The notes below the pieces were generated by a model that made no database searches, was not told the DNA's origin, and was given only the letters and a program-made list of their open reading frames with translations. This document shows positions 33,863 through 41,636 of a stretch of DNA of 64,000 bases, one piece after another. The number at the start of each line of letters is the position of its first letter. Position 1 is the stretch's first letter. Both the position numbers and the translations under genes were made by a program. This DNA comes from Caldicellulosiruptor diazotrophicus (GTDB lineage: Bacteria; Bacillota; Thermoanaerobacteria; Caldicellulosiruptorales; Caldicellulosiruptoraceae). The DNA is taken from positions 424,001-488,000 of the forward strand of contig NZ_AP024480.1 of the NCBI RefSeq assembly GCF_017347585.1. Reading direction: 5' to 3'.

Positions 33863-35395
33863 ATGCTTGCAAAAGTTTTGACATCTTCTTACCTTGGCAT
33901 AAAAGGCTATATTGTTACAGTTGAAACAGACATGTCAAATGGCCTGCCGAGTTTTGATATAGTTGGCCTTCCTGATGTGACTATAAAAGAGGCAAAAGAA
34001 AGAATAAGGGTGGCAATAAAGAACAGTGGTTTTGAATTTCCAAACAGAAAAATAATTGTTAATCTCGCACCTGCAAGCACCAGGAAGGAAGGCTCATCTT
34101 TTGACTTGCCTGTGGCTATTTCTGTGCTAAAGTCGTCTGAGCAGATAAACCCTAAAATTAGCCCGTATGAGATTGCAATAATTGGAGAGCTCTCGCTTGA
34201 TGGAAGTGTCAAAAGGGTGGATGGGGCTTTACTTATGACAATCGCAGCTTTGGAAAATGGTATCAAAAAGATTATTGTTCCTTATGAAAACAGGGCAGAG
34301 TGTAGCGTTGTGAAAGGAATTGATGTTTTTCCTGTAAAAACTTTAAAAGAAACTGTTGAAATCTTGGATAATCCTCAGAGTGCCACACCTTATAAGATTG
34401 AAATAGATGAGATGAATCTTCTTGATACCTTTACATATGATGTTGACTTTTCAGAGGTCAAAGGTCAAGAGTATGTCAAAAGAGCAGTTGAGGTAGCAGT
34501 GGCAGGAATGCACAACCTTCTTTTAATTGGACCGCCGGGAAGCGGCAAAACCATGATTGCTCAGCGCATACCTACAATTTTACCTCCAATGACCTTTGAA
34601 GAGAGCTTAGAAGTGACAAAAATTTATAGCTGCGCAGGACTTTTGAAAGATGGTCAGGCGCTTATCACTGCAAGGCCTTTTAGAAGTCCTCATCACACCT
34701 CTTCATCAATTGCTATAATTGGTGGCGGTAGAGTTCCAAAACCAGGTGAGGTTTCACTTGCCCACAATGGCGTTTTGTTTTTGGATGAATTTCCCGAATT
34801 TGATAAAAAGACAATTGAGGTTCTTCGCCAGCCTCTTGAAGATGGATATGTGACAATTTCAAGAGTAAATGCATCAATTGAATATCCTGCAAGGTTTATG
34901 CTTGTATGTAGCATGAACCCTTGCAAGTGTGGTTATTTTTTGTCAGATGAAAGGGAGTGCACATGCACACCTGCTCAAATTAAGCAGTATCTTGGAAAGA
35001 TTTCTGGACCTATTTTGGACAGAATTGATGTTCAGGTTGAAGTAAAGTCTGTAAAGCTTGAAAACTTCAATTCCTCAATTTGCAAAGATTCAGCAGCTAT
35101 GAGAAAAGAGGTAGAAAAAGCAAGACAAATTCAGCTTGAAAGGTTCAAAGGGCTTGGCATATTTTATAATTCTCAAATGAAAGGATCTCTTGTAAACAAA
35201 TTTTGCAAACTTTCAAAGAAAGAAAAGCAGCTTCTTGAAAAGGCATTTAATACCTTGGGACTGTCGCTTAGAGGATATACCAAAATTTTAAAAGTTGCAA
35301 GAACAATTGCTGATTTGGAAGAAAGCGAAGAGATAAAAGCAGAGCACCTGCAAGAGGCAATCTCTTACAGGCTTTTAGAAAGAAGACTTATTTAG
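33863..35395 (+). CDS. comM: YifB/ComM family Mg-chelatase-like AAA+ ATPase
   Basis: 510 residues, the full family length. The N-terminal Lon-like/ribosomal S5-like domain (about 1-170) includes GLPSFDIVGLPDVTIKEAKER. The AAA+ module has Walker A LIGPPGSGKTM and Walker B GVLFLDEFPEF. Cysteines CNP-like SMNPCKCGYFLSDERECTC and a C-terminal Mg-chelatase domain follow. ComM is a branch-migration helicase that helps transformation in other bacteria. The dprA gene of the same pathway is 7.6 kb away. The 3' end overlaps the convergent zinc permease gene by 8 bases. Confidence 0.92.
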   Translation: MLAKVLTSSYLGIKGYIVTVETDMSNGLPSFDIVGLPDVTIKEAKERIRVAIKNSGFEFPNRKIIVNLAPASTRKEGSSFDLPVAISVLKSSEQINPKISPYEIAIIGELSLDGSVKRVDGALLMTIAALENGIKKIIVPYENRAECSVVKGIDVFPVKTLKETVEILDNPQSATPYKIEIDEMNLLDTFTYDVDFSEVKGQEYVKRAVEVAVAGMHNLLLIGPPGSGKTMIAQRIPTILPPMTFEESLEVTKIYSCAGLLKDGQALITARPFRSPHHTSSSIAIIGGGRVPKPGEVSLAHNGVLFLDEFPEFDKKTIEVLRQPLEDGYVTISRVNASIEYPARFMLVCSMNPCKCGYFLSDERECTCTPAQIKQYLGKISGPILDRIDVQVEVKSVKLENFNSSICKDSAAMRKEVEKARQIQLERFKGLGIFYNSQMKGSLVNKFCKLSKKEKQLLEKAFNTLGLSLRGYTKILKVARTIADLEESEEIKAEHLQEAISYRLLERRLI

Positions 35396-36203
35396 AAGTT
35401 TTTTTAAAATATCTTTTTCTTGTAATATTGATGATTTCAGCTATAAAAAATATAACTAAAAATATCAAGACTGTGGCACCGCCAGGTGGGATATCGATAT
35501 AGTAAGAGGAAGTAAGTCCTGCTATTATTGCAATTAAAGATACTAAAAGTGAAACTACTTGAAGCATTCTAAAATTTTTTGAAAATCTCATCGCAATTGC
35601 TGTTGGGAAAACAATCAGGCTTGAGATTAAAAGACCGCCCACAATCTTAAGTGAAACAGCAATTATTGTTGCTGAAATTATATTCAGAAAAAAATCAAGT
35701 AGTTTTGTATTTATTCCCGAGACCTTTGCGCTAACTTCATCAAATGTAGCAAGAATAAGTCTTTTTCTAAACATAACTATAAAAGTGACTGTTACAAGGC
35801 ATACTGCAAAGATAATCCATACATCTTCATTCCCAATTGCGACTATGCTTCCAAAAAGGAAGCTCATCAAGTTGTTACTGCTTTTTAAAATTCCAAACAG
35901 AACTGATGCAAGGCCCAGGGCCGTGATTGAAACAAGGGCAAGAGATATTTCTTCAAACCTTTTAAATCTTGATTTGAAATATTCAATAGCCAAAGCAAAT
36001 GCAACGGTTGAGACAATTGCCCCAATGGTCGGGCTAAAATTAAAAAGAAGGGAGGCTGCAACACCAACAATTGCTGTGTGTGAAAGAGAGTCGCCCATCT
36101 GTGAAAATCTCTTTAAAACAAGAAAGTTTCCAGCAAGCGAGGTCATAATGCTAACCAGCACACCTGCTAAAAAAGCCCTTTGCATAAATTCATATTGAAG
36201 CAT
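35388..36203 (-). CDS. znuB: Zinc ABC transporter permease
   Basis: About 271 residues from the ATG at 36203 (MLQYEFMQRAFLAGV), just after the upstream ATPase gene ends at 36208; an open extension to 36290 overlaps that gene and is rejected. About eight membrane segments of the ABC-3 (ZnuB/AdcB/MntB) family, with FSQMGDSLSHTAIVGVA and the PPGGATVLIF end. It forms the channel with ZnuC and receives metal from ZnuA. The Zur-like regulator in the operon makes zinc the most likely ion, manganese the alternative. Confidence 0.88.
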   Translation of the reverse strand: MLQYEFMQRAFLAGVLVSIMTSLAGNFLVLKRFSQMGDSLSHTAIVGVAASLLFNFSPTIGAIVSTVAFALAIEYFKSRFKRFEEISLALVSITALGLASVLFGILKSSNNLMSFLFGSIVAIGNEDVWIIFAVCLVTVTFIVMFRKRLILATFDEVSAKVSGINTKLLDFFLNIISATIIAVSLKIVGGLLISSLIVFPTAIAMRFSKNFRMLQVVSLLVSLIAIIAGLTSSYYIDIPPGGATVLIFLVIFFIAEIINITRKRYFKKTSK

Positions 36204-36207
36204 AATA

Positions 36208-36975
36208 TCACATCCTGTTATTTTGTTCTTTTTTGGTATAAGAGTGTCTGTGCTCAATTTTCTTGATCTTGTATTTGTACACACTTTCAAACTTTGAGGG
36301 GGAAAACTCTTTTGCGCTGCAAGCGGTATAAATCATACCATCCCCCATACAGATTATGGTATCAGCATGCTGGGTTACAGCATACACATCGTGTGTTACC
36401 ATTAATATTGTTGTTCCTTCTTTCTTTTTCTCCCCAAGAATTTCAAAAAGAAGCTGCTCAGAGAGACTGTCTATTCCCACAGTTGGCTCATCTAAAAGAA
36501 GTATTTGGGGATCTGATATGAGCGCGCGGGCTAAAAATACTCTTTGCTGCTGTCCGCCAGAAAGTTGACCAATGAGCCTGTTTTTGAGCTGCTTTATTTG
36601 AAGCTTTTCTAAAATGCTTTCGGCTTTTTCTAAGTCCTGTTTTGAAAATCTCTGAAGCAATCCCTTTTTTGGCACAAGTCCTAAAAGTACAGTTTCAAAA
36701 ACGCTCAAAGGGAAGCTCTGGTTAAAATTTGTGACCTTTTGAGGAACAAAGGATATTTTCTGCCTATCCTGTGGGGTAAGATGCTGCTTGCCAAATATTA
36801 GTCTTTTTCCGGTTGTTGGAGAGTAAATTCCAGAGATTATATTCAAAAGTGTGCTCTTACCAGAACCGTTTGGTCCGACTATGGCAACAAACTCACCTTT
36901 TTGAATTTTGAGGTTTATGTCTTTTAGGATTCTTTTCTGGTCAATATAAAAGTTTACATCTATAAGTTCAATCAT
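36208..36975 (-). CDS. znuC: Zinc ABC transporter ATP-binding protein
   Basis: 255 residues. Walker A GPNGSGKSTLLN, signature LSGGQQQRVFLARAL, Walker B ILLLDEPTVGIDS and the H-loop MVTHDVY are all intact. Start supported by GGAGAGAA upstream. It powers metal uptake with the permease encoded 4 bases downstream, and lies 23 bases after the substrate-binding lipoprotein gene. Confidence 0.92.
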   Translation of the reverse strand: MIELIDVNFYIDQKRILKDINLKIQKGEFVAIVGPNGSGKSTLLNIISGIYSPTTGKRLIFGKQHLTPQDRQKISFVPQKVTNFNQSFPLSVFETVLLGLVPKKGLLQRFSKQDLEKAESILEKLQIKQLKNRLIGQLSGGQQQRVFLARALISDPQILLLDEPTVGIDSLSEQLLFEILGEKKKEGTTILMVTHDVYAVTQHADTIICMGDGMIYTACSAKEFSPSKFESVYKYKIKKIEHRHSYTKKEQNNRM

Positions 36976-36998
36976 TCTGATTTTCTCTCCTGCAACAT

Positions 36999-37862
36999 TT
37001 ATTTTAAAACCATCTCAAATGCTTTTAAGTTCTTTTCCATAAGACTGAGAATAGTTTCATTTTTTGCTTGAGATGAATTTACAATTCCCATTCCATAGAT
37101 ATTTACAATTTTGATACCAGTGTCTTTAGCGATAGTCTTTACAGCAGGCAAATTTTCATTTGGGTCAACTAAAATATACTTTATGTTTTTTTCCTTTATA
37201 AGCTGAACAATCTCTTTCATTTTTTGAGCCGAAGGTTCTTCTTCCTCGTTCACACCGGTAATTGAATACTGCTTGAGGCTGTAATCTCTTGCTAAATATC
37301 CAAAAGAGGGATGAGCAATTAGAAATTCTTTTCTATTTGAGTTTTTCACAACAGAAGAAAATTCCTTATCAAGTTTATCAAGATTTGAAATCAACTTTGA
37401 AGAATTTTGTTGGTAATAACTTTTGTTTTTTGGATCTAAGCTTATCAAGGCATTTTCAATATTTCTTGTTATTGTCTTCAAAAGCCTTGGTGATGTCCAT
37501 ATATGAGGGTCACTATCTAAAAACTTTATACCTTCAGATGCTCTAAAGATTTTGACCTTTGTTCTCTCAAGAGGTTTTTTAACCCACTCATCAACAAGCC
37601 CAAGATATATCACTGCTTTTGCTGATGTGAGCTTGGCAATATCACGGGAAGATGGTTCAAATGAGTGAATTTCTGCACCGTCTTTAACAAGCTTTTCAAC
37701 TGTTATCTTCTGCCCTGCTATAAGTTTTGTAATAGAATACAAAGGATAGATTGTAGTGTAGACTGTGCCTTTGTTTGTAGTTAAAACTTCATTTTTGCAT
37801 CCACTTAAGAAAACCATGAAGCTAATAAGAAGGAGAAAAGTTAACAGCTTTATCCTCTTCAT
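36999..37862 (-). CDS. znuA: Zinc ABC transporter substrate-binding lipoprotein
   Basis: 287 residues. Lipoprotein signal peptide with lipobox FLSGC (Cys about 22). Metal ligands expected at His in GAEIHSFEPS, His in SDPHIWTSP, His in IAHPSFGYLARDY and Asp in YILVDPNENLPA, the cluster A-I layout. The histidine-rich loop of Gram-negative ZnuA is absent. It captures zinc outside the membrane for ZnuBC. It overlaps the Zur gene by 4 bases, so the operon is zur-znuA-znuC-znuB. Confidence 0.9.
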   Translation of the reverse strand: MKRIKLLTFLLLISFMVFLSGCKNEVLTTNKGTVYTTIYPLYSITKLIAGQKITVEKLVKDGAEIHSFEPSSRDIAKLTSAKAVIYLGLVDEWVKKPLERTKVKIFRASEGIKFLDSDPHIWTSPRLLKTITRNIENALISLDPKNKSYYQQNSSKLISNLDKLDKEFSSVVKNSNRKEFLIAHPSFGYLARDYSLKQYSITGVNEEEEPSAQKMKEIVQLIKEKNIKYILVDPNENLPAVKTIAKDTGIKIVNIYGMGIVNSSQAKNETILSLMEKNLKAFEMVLK

Positions 37863-38284
37863 TCATTTTCCCTCCCACAACATTTATTGCATATACCATA
37901 CACTTCTAAATTGTGGTCTAGAATTTTAAAGTTCTTTTGGTTTAGTTCCTCTTCAATTAGATTTATCTTACAGTCTACAATTTCGGCTTTTGCATTGCAT
38001 TTTATACATACAAAATAGTGATGATGCTCATTTTTCTTTATTTCAAAAAAATGTTTTCTATTTATAATGGATTTCACTGCAATTCCATTTTGAACAAAAA
38101 GTTCGAGGTTTCTATATACAGTTGCAAGGTCAATTTTCAGGTTTTTGTTTTTTAGCATATTGAGTATTTCATCAGCTGATAAACATTGATTTGAACTATT
38201 TAAAACCTTGTATATTTCAATCCTTTGCCAGGTAGCTTTGATATTGTGTAAATTTAAAATAGACTTAATTTCCTGGTTTATCAT
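37859..38284 (-). CDS. zur: Fur-family regulator, probably Zur
   Basis: 141 residues from the ATG at 38284 behind AGGTGG; a GTG three codons earlier is possible. The winged helix has ATWQRIEIYKVL, SADEILNML and LKIDLATVYRNLELF. Metal sites include KNEHHHYFVCIKC, EIVDC and ICNKC, with two CxxC pairs for structural zinc. It heads an operon with a zinc-type ABC transporter, so Zur fits better than PerR or Fur. A palindrome overlaps its own -10 box and suggests autoregulation. Confidence 0.85.
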   Translation of the reverse strand: MINQEIKSILNLHNIKATWQRIEIYKVLNSSNQCLSADEILNMLKNKNLKIDLATVYRNLELFVQNGIAVKSIINRKHFFEIKKNEHHHYFVCIKCNAKAEIVDCKINLIEEELNQKNFKILDHNLEVYGICNKCCGRENE

Positions 38285-38320
38285 TCCTTCCACCTACTTG
38301 CAAAAAGTTTGCAACTAAAT

Positions 38321-38350
38321 ATATTATACATAATATTTTGAGAAAAACAA
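38321..38350 (-). promoter_or_regulatory. Promoter and candidate Zur operator of the zinc operon
   Basis: On the minus strand: TTGTTT (38350-38345), a 16-base spacer, TATAAT (38328-38323). ATATTAT-AC-ATAATAT (38321-38336), a perfect 7-2-7 inverted repeat, covers the -10 box. Fur-family sites are usually 7-1-7 AT-rich palindromes, so this is a plausible site but not proven. Confidence 0.6.
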
Positions 38351-38388
38351 GAGTTACCTAATAAAAAAGCAAAATTTTTAAAATGTAT

Positions 38389-38417
38389 TTGACAAATAAA
38401 AAACAAAAGCTTATAAT
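38389..38417 (+). promoter_or_regulatory. Strong consensus promoter
   Basis: TTGACA (38389-38394), a 17-base spacer, TATAAT (38412-38417): a perfect sigma-A consensus. It drives the secreted-protein gene that follows and is divergent from the zinc operon. Confidence 0.88.
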
Positions 38418-38492
38418 AGTAATATTGTAAATATATCTAATAAGAGGTGATATAGCGCAGAAAAGTATTTATCAACCATAATAATTTTAATT

Positions 38493-38885
38493 GTGTGTTG
38501 TGTATGTTCACTACCTTCATTTGCAAATACAAGTAGCTTGAGTTTTGCAATGGATTATCGATACGTAAATGGAGCTGAAAATGGTATATATCATAAAATG
38601 GATGTTGGGAAAATGAGCGCAATTGAGAAAATATGGATTTATTCTAAAGATAGCTGGTTTGGTGAAACTCCAAATAGAATTAAGTATGAAGTTTGGAAAT
38701 CAAGTTTTGGACTTGATGAAAATGTTGGAAAGGGAGATGTTATACCACAATTACCTGAAGGAACAGAAGTCGACTTTTCAAAATCTTTTGGTGAACAAAA
38801 GTCAGGACAATATTATCTTGTATTTTACAAAATAGAAGATGATGGATACAATATAAAAGGTAGTGGAATTTTGAAGACAGAATAA
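38493..38885 (+). CDS. Small secreted protein, start codon unclear
   Basis: The listed GTG at 38493 lies inside a signal peptide: the same frame is open back to 38451 and reads SAEKYLSTIIILIV then CCVCSLPSFA-NTSS, a complete signal sequence. The ribosome site AAGAGGTGAT (38442-38451) is correctly placed for that longer form, yet no ATG, GTG or TTG exists there in frame. The gene has either lost its start, uses a non-standard one (ATA or ATT), or has a sequencing error. The mature part (about 110 residues) has MDYRYVNGAENGIYHKMD and SGQYYLVFYKIEDDG; it is not a family I recognise. Confidence 0.6.
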   Translation: MCCVCSLPSFANTSSLSFAMDYRYVNGAENGIYHKMDVGKMSAIEKIWIYSKDSWFGETPNRIKYEVWKSSFGLDENVGKGDVIPQLPEGTEVDFSKSFGEQKSGQYYLVFYKIEDDGYNIKGSGILKTE

Positions 38886-39329
38886 ACTATATTCCCAATT
38901 CCTATCTTTTCACCAACCATTAGAGAAATATCTTCAAAGATAGATATTCTTTCAACAATGAATATAAAACCATTTGCTAATATTACTTTAAATAGACGAT
39001 TTTATTATAACATTTTGCTTACAGTTCCTTTTGGTTTTTTATTGCCACTATTAAGAAATAAGTCAATAAAAAAGGTATTATTGAAAGGTATGGCTTTTTC
39101 AATAAGTATTGAATTACTTCAACTACTTATTTCTTTTTTGATAAAATTCCTGTACAGAACATGTGATATAAATGATATTATTTTAAATACCTTTGGTGTT
39201 TTTATGGGCTTTGTTTTATGGAAACTATTTACCGTTATTTTAAAAGCAATTACAAAAAAATTGAATTTGAAAAATGACAAGTTTATTAACTATATTTTGG
39301 GGCAAAATAATATTAAAGTAGCTGGCTAA
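38886..39329 (+). pseudogene. VanZ-like membrane protein remnant, N-terminus missing
   Basis: The frame carries VanZ-family blocks: TIFPIPIF just after the previous gene's TAA, NIKPFANI, LLTVPFGFLLPLL, SISIELLQLL and RTCDINDIILNTFGVFMGFV. It is in the same frame as the upstream secreted-protein gene, directly behind its stop, so the VanZ first membrane segment and start are absent. The only ATG (38958) is inside the conserved part and has no ribosome site. VanZ proteins are usually 150-200 residues with about four segments; three remain. Probably a decayed fragment left by a deletion or insertion. Confidence 0.65.
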
Positions 39330-39379
39330 AAATATTTTGAGTGCTTATTATTTAATTATGTACAAACAAATATTATAAA

Positions 39380-39424
39380 GAAGGGACTACCCCACGTTCG
39401 TCTTATGGGACAGTCCTTTTTTCT
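39380..39424 (+). terminator. Terminator after the VanZ remnant
   Basis: GGGACT-CCC pairs with GGG-AGTCC (imperfect, with bulges), followed by TTTTTTCTTTTT. Confidence 0.6.
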
Positions 39425-39465
39425 TTTTAATTTTAAAACTCAATTTTCAATAACAATAAGAGAAA

Positions 39466-39783
39466 CTAAGTTGTAGAGTAAAGTAGCTTTAAATCATTTG
39501 CAAATATTTCAACCTTGGAAAGGTCACAAATAAGAGCTTTTAAAAATGGGTATTTTTCAAACACATCTGCTTTAATTGAATAAATTCTTTTTTGTGCCTG
39601 GTTTCTTGCCTCTATAAGCCCGACATTTTTAAGATAAGCAAGGTGGCGTGACACTTTTGGCTGACTTTCTTGAATCAACTGAACAAGACTGCTTACATTT
39701 TGTTCGCGGTGGGCCAATATATTTAAAATTCTAAGCCTTGTTGTGTCTGAAAGAGCGTACAAAATTTCATTCAGCCTTGTCAT
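39466..39783 (-). CDS. ArsR/SmtB-family regulator
   Basis: 105 residues. Winged helix with ALSDTTRLRILNIL, then SSLVQLIQESQPKVSRHLAYLKNVGLIEARNQAQKRIYSI. No CxC metal motif is visible in the recognition helix region, so the signal may not be a metal, or it uses other ligands. It is divergent from the radical SAM gene and shares an intergenic region with a 20-base imperfect palindrome, so it probably represses that gene and itself. Confidence 0.88.
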   Translation of the reverse strand: MTRLNEILYALSDTTRLRILNILAHREQNVSSLVQLIQESQPKVSRHLAYLKNVGLIEARNQAQKRIYSIKADVFEKYPFLKALICDLSKVEIFANDLKLLYSTT

Positions 39784-39860
39784 TTTTGCTCCCCTTTGCT
39801 CAAGATGTAGTTATGACAAGTAACATTATATCACGTTTTAGAAAAAAAATAAACATATTT

Positions 39861-39880
39861 ATATACACATATGCATATAT
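39861..39880. promoter_or_regulatory. Candidate ArsR operator
   Basis: ATATACACATATGCATATAT: 16 of 20 positions match its reverse complement, with 5-base perfect ends. It lies just upstream of the radical SAM promoter's -35 box, between the divergent genes. Confidence 0.5.
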
Positions 39881-39885
39881 AACTA

Positions 39886-39915
39886 TTGACACATTATAAA
39901 CAAGAGAGTTATAAT
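39886..39915 (+). promoter_or_regulatory. Sigma-A promoter of the radical SAM gene
   Basis: TTGACA (39886-39891), an 18-base spacer, TATAAT (39910-39915). Confidence 0.8.
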
Positions 39916-39949
39916 TAAATTCAAGCAGAAAAAAAGGGGTGATAAGTAT

Positions 39950-41347
39950 ATGGAACTTCCGAAGAAAATAATAGGTGAAGCAGTGCTAAAGCAGGTAATT
40001 AGATATCTTTCAAACAATCCTGAAGAGAACATAGGCAAGATTTTGGACCTTACAGAAAAGATAGTAAGGCGTGATAGAGACAAATGGTATATACAGAATG
40101 CGAAAAAGTATTTGCTTGACCCCAATAGTTCTTGGCATCACTATGCAATGAGAATTATTAAAGAGACAAATCCAAAGGTAAGAGAGAGAATTCTTATCAA
40201 TTTCTTCTTAAATGCAGGCTTTATTGGTGTACCAAAGCAATTAGAGCTCATTAAGAAATACGATATAAACATTCCATACGCTATTTTGATTGACCCGACA
40301 GCTGCTTGTAACCTGCACTGCAAAGGTTGCTGGGCAGGAGAGTATCATAAGGCTGCAAAACTTGACTATGAAATACTTGACAGAGTTGTAAAAGAAGCTC
40401 AGGATCTTGGGATTTACTTTATAATCTTCTCAGGTGGAGAGCCACTTCTGAGGAAAGATGATATTCTTAAGCTTTGTGAAAAGTACGAAGACACAGTATT
40501 CCTGTCATTTACAAATACTACTTTGATTGATGATGATTTCATCAATAAGGTTGCAAAAGTAGGCAACTTGGCATTTGCAATTAGCATAGATGGTTTTGAA
40601 AAGTCAACAGATGAAAGACGTGGGCCAGGTGTATTTAAAAAGGTTGTCACAGCAATGGAAAAACTAAAAGAAGCAGGTATTGTGTTTGGATTTTCAACAA
40701 CATATCACAGGTATAACGTTGAAGAGGTATCTTCTGATGAATATATAGACTTTTTGATAGAAAAAGGTGCTAAGTTTGGATGGTACTTCACATATGTTCC
40801 TGTTGGTAAGGATGCGGATATATCATACATGGCAACGCCAGAGCAAAGAGCGTATATGTATAGAAGAATAGAAGAAATAAGATGGTCAAAACCAATATTT
40901 GTGCTTGATTTCTGGAACGATGGAGAGCCTGCTGGTGGGTGCATTGCAGGCGGAAGAAGATATCTCCATATCAACGCAAACGGTGATGTTGAACCTTGCG
41001 CATTTATCCATTTTTCAAACGTCAATATAAAAGAATGTTCGCTTTTGGATGCTTTAAAATCTCCACTGTTTATGGCATACAGGAGGAATATTCCATTTAA
41101 TGAAAACCATCTGCGACCATGTCCTATGATAGACAATCCGCTCAAGCTCAAGAAGATTGTTGAAGAAGCAGGTGCACGTCCAACTCAGATTGGCGGTGAG
41201 ACAGAAACGGCTGAAGAACTTGCAAACAAACTTATTGAATATTCGGAGGCTTGGGGCAGGGTTGCAGATAAGCTCTGGGAGCAGAGAAAACAAGGTATTC
41301 CTCAAAATAAGGTTGATTTGTCTGTAATTGAAGAGGTCAAAAGATAA
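39950..41347 (+). CDS. Radical SAM enzyme of unknown function
   Basis: 465 residues. The cluster motif is CNLHCKGCW (about residue 124), with SGGEPLLRKDD and the SAM-binding segment AFAISIDGFEKSTDERRG. A C-terminal cysteine region GGRRYLHINANGDVEPCAFIHFSN and a further Cys in RPCPMID suggest a partial SPASM-like auxiliary site. A helical N-terminal domain of about 100 residues precedes the barrel. These proteins are widespread in thermophilic clostridia without a known substrate. Its own promoter and the divergent ArsR gene point to environmental control. Confidence 0.85.
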   Translation: MELPKKIIGEAVLKQVIRYLSNNPEENIGKILDLTEKIVRRDRDKWYIQNAKKYLLDPNSSWHHYAMRIIKETNPKVRERILINFFLNAGFIGVPKQLELIKKYDINIPYAILIDPTAACNLHCKGCWAGEYHKAAKLDYEILDRVVKEAQDLGIYFIIFSGGEPLLRKDDILKLCEKYEDTVFLSFTNTTLIDDDFINKVAKVGNLAFAISIDGFEKSTDERRGPGVFKKVVTAMEKLKEAGIVFGFSTTYHRYNVEEVSSDEYIDFLIEKGAKFGWYFTYVPVGKDADISYMATPEQRAYMYRRIEEIRWSKPIFVLDFWNDGEPAGGCIAGGRRYLHINANGDVEPCAFIHFSNVNIKECSLLDALKSPLFMAYRRNIPFNENHLRPCPMIDNPLKLKKIVEEAGARPTQIGGETETAEELANKLIEYSEAWGRVADKLWEQRKQGIPQNKVDLSVIEEVKR

Positions 41348-41371
41348 GGTAAGTAGAATAAATTTTAGTTA

Positions 41372-41414
41372 AAAGCAAGCTATTTCCTTAAAAAGGGATA
41401 GCTTGCTTTTTTTA
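41372..41414 (+). terminator. Terminator of the radical SAM gene
   Basis: AAGCAAGCTAT pairs with ATAGCTTGCTT, followed by TTTTT. The 290 bases between this gene and rtcB otherwise hold nothing I recognise. Confidence 0.88.
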
Positions 41415-41636
41415 TCGTATTTTTTATTCCTGCTACTCTGAATGCATTTGTGGCACCTGGATTGTTATCATAAAAATGGGTAATGTCTTTATTAAAAAAT
41501 TTCTTTGTGATAATATACGAAACAAGGAATACTTCCTATCAAAAAAGCAAGGAAATAAAAAACGAGATGTTTCATTTTAATATATTGCAAGCTATTAATG
41601 AAGATTAAAAATTAGATATGGTGGTGAAGGTTTTTT

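Noticed and set aside
36204..36290. Longer start for the zinc permease
   Set aside because: It would overlap the znuC gene by more than 80 bases and adds a non-membrane, basic leader.
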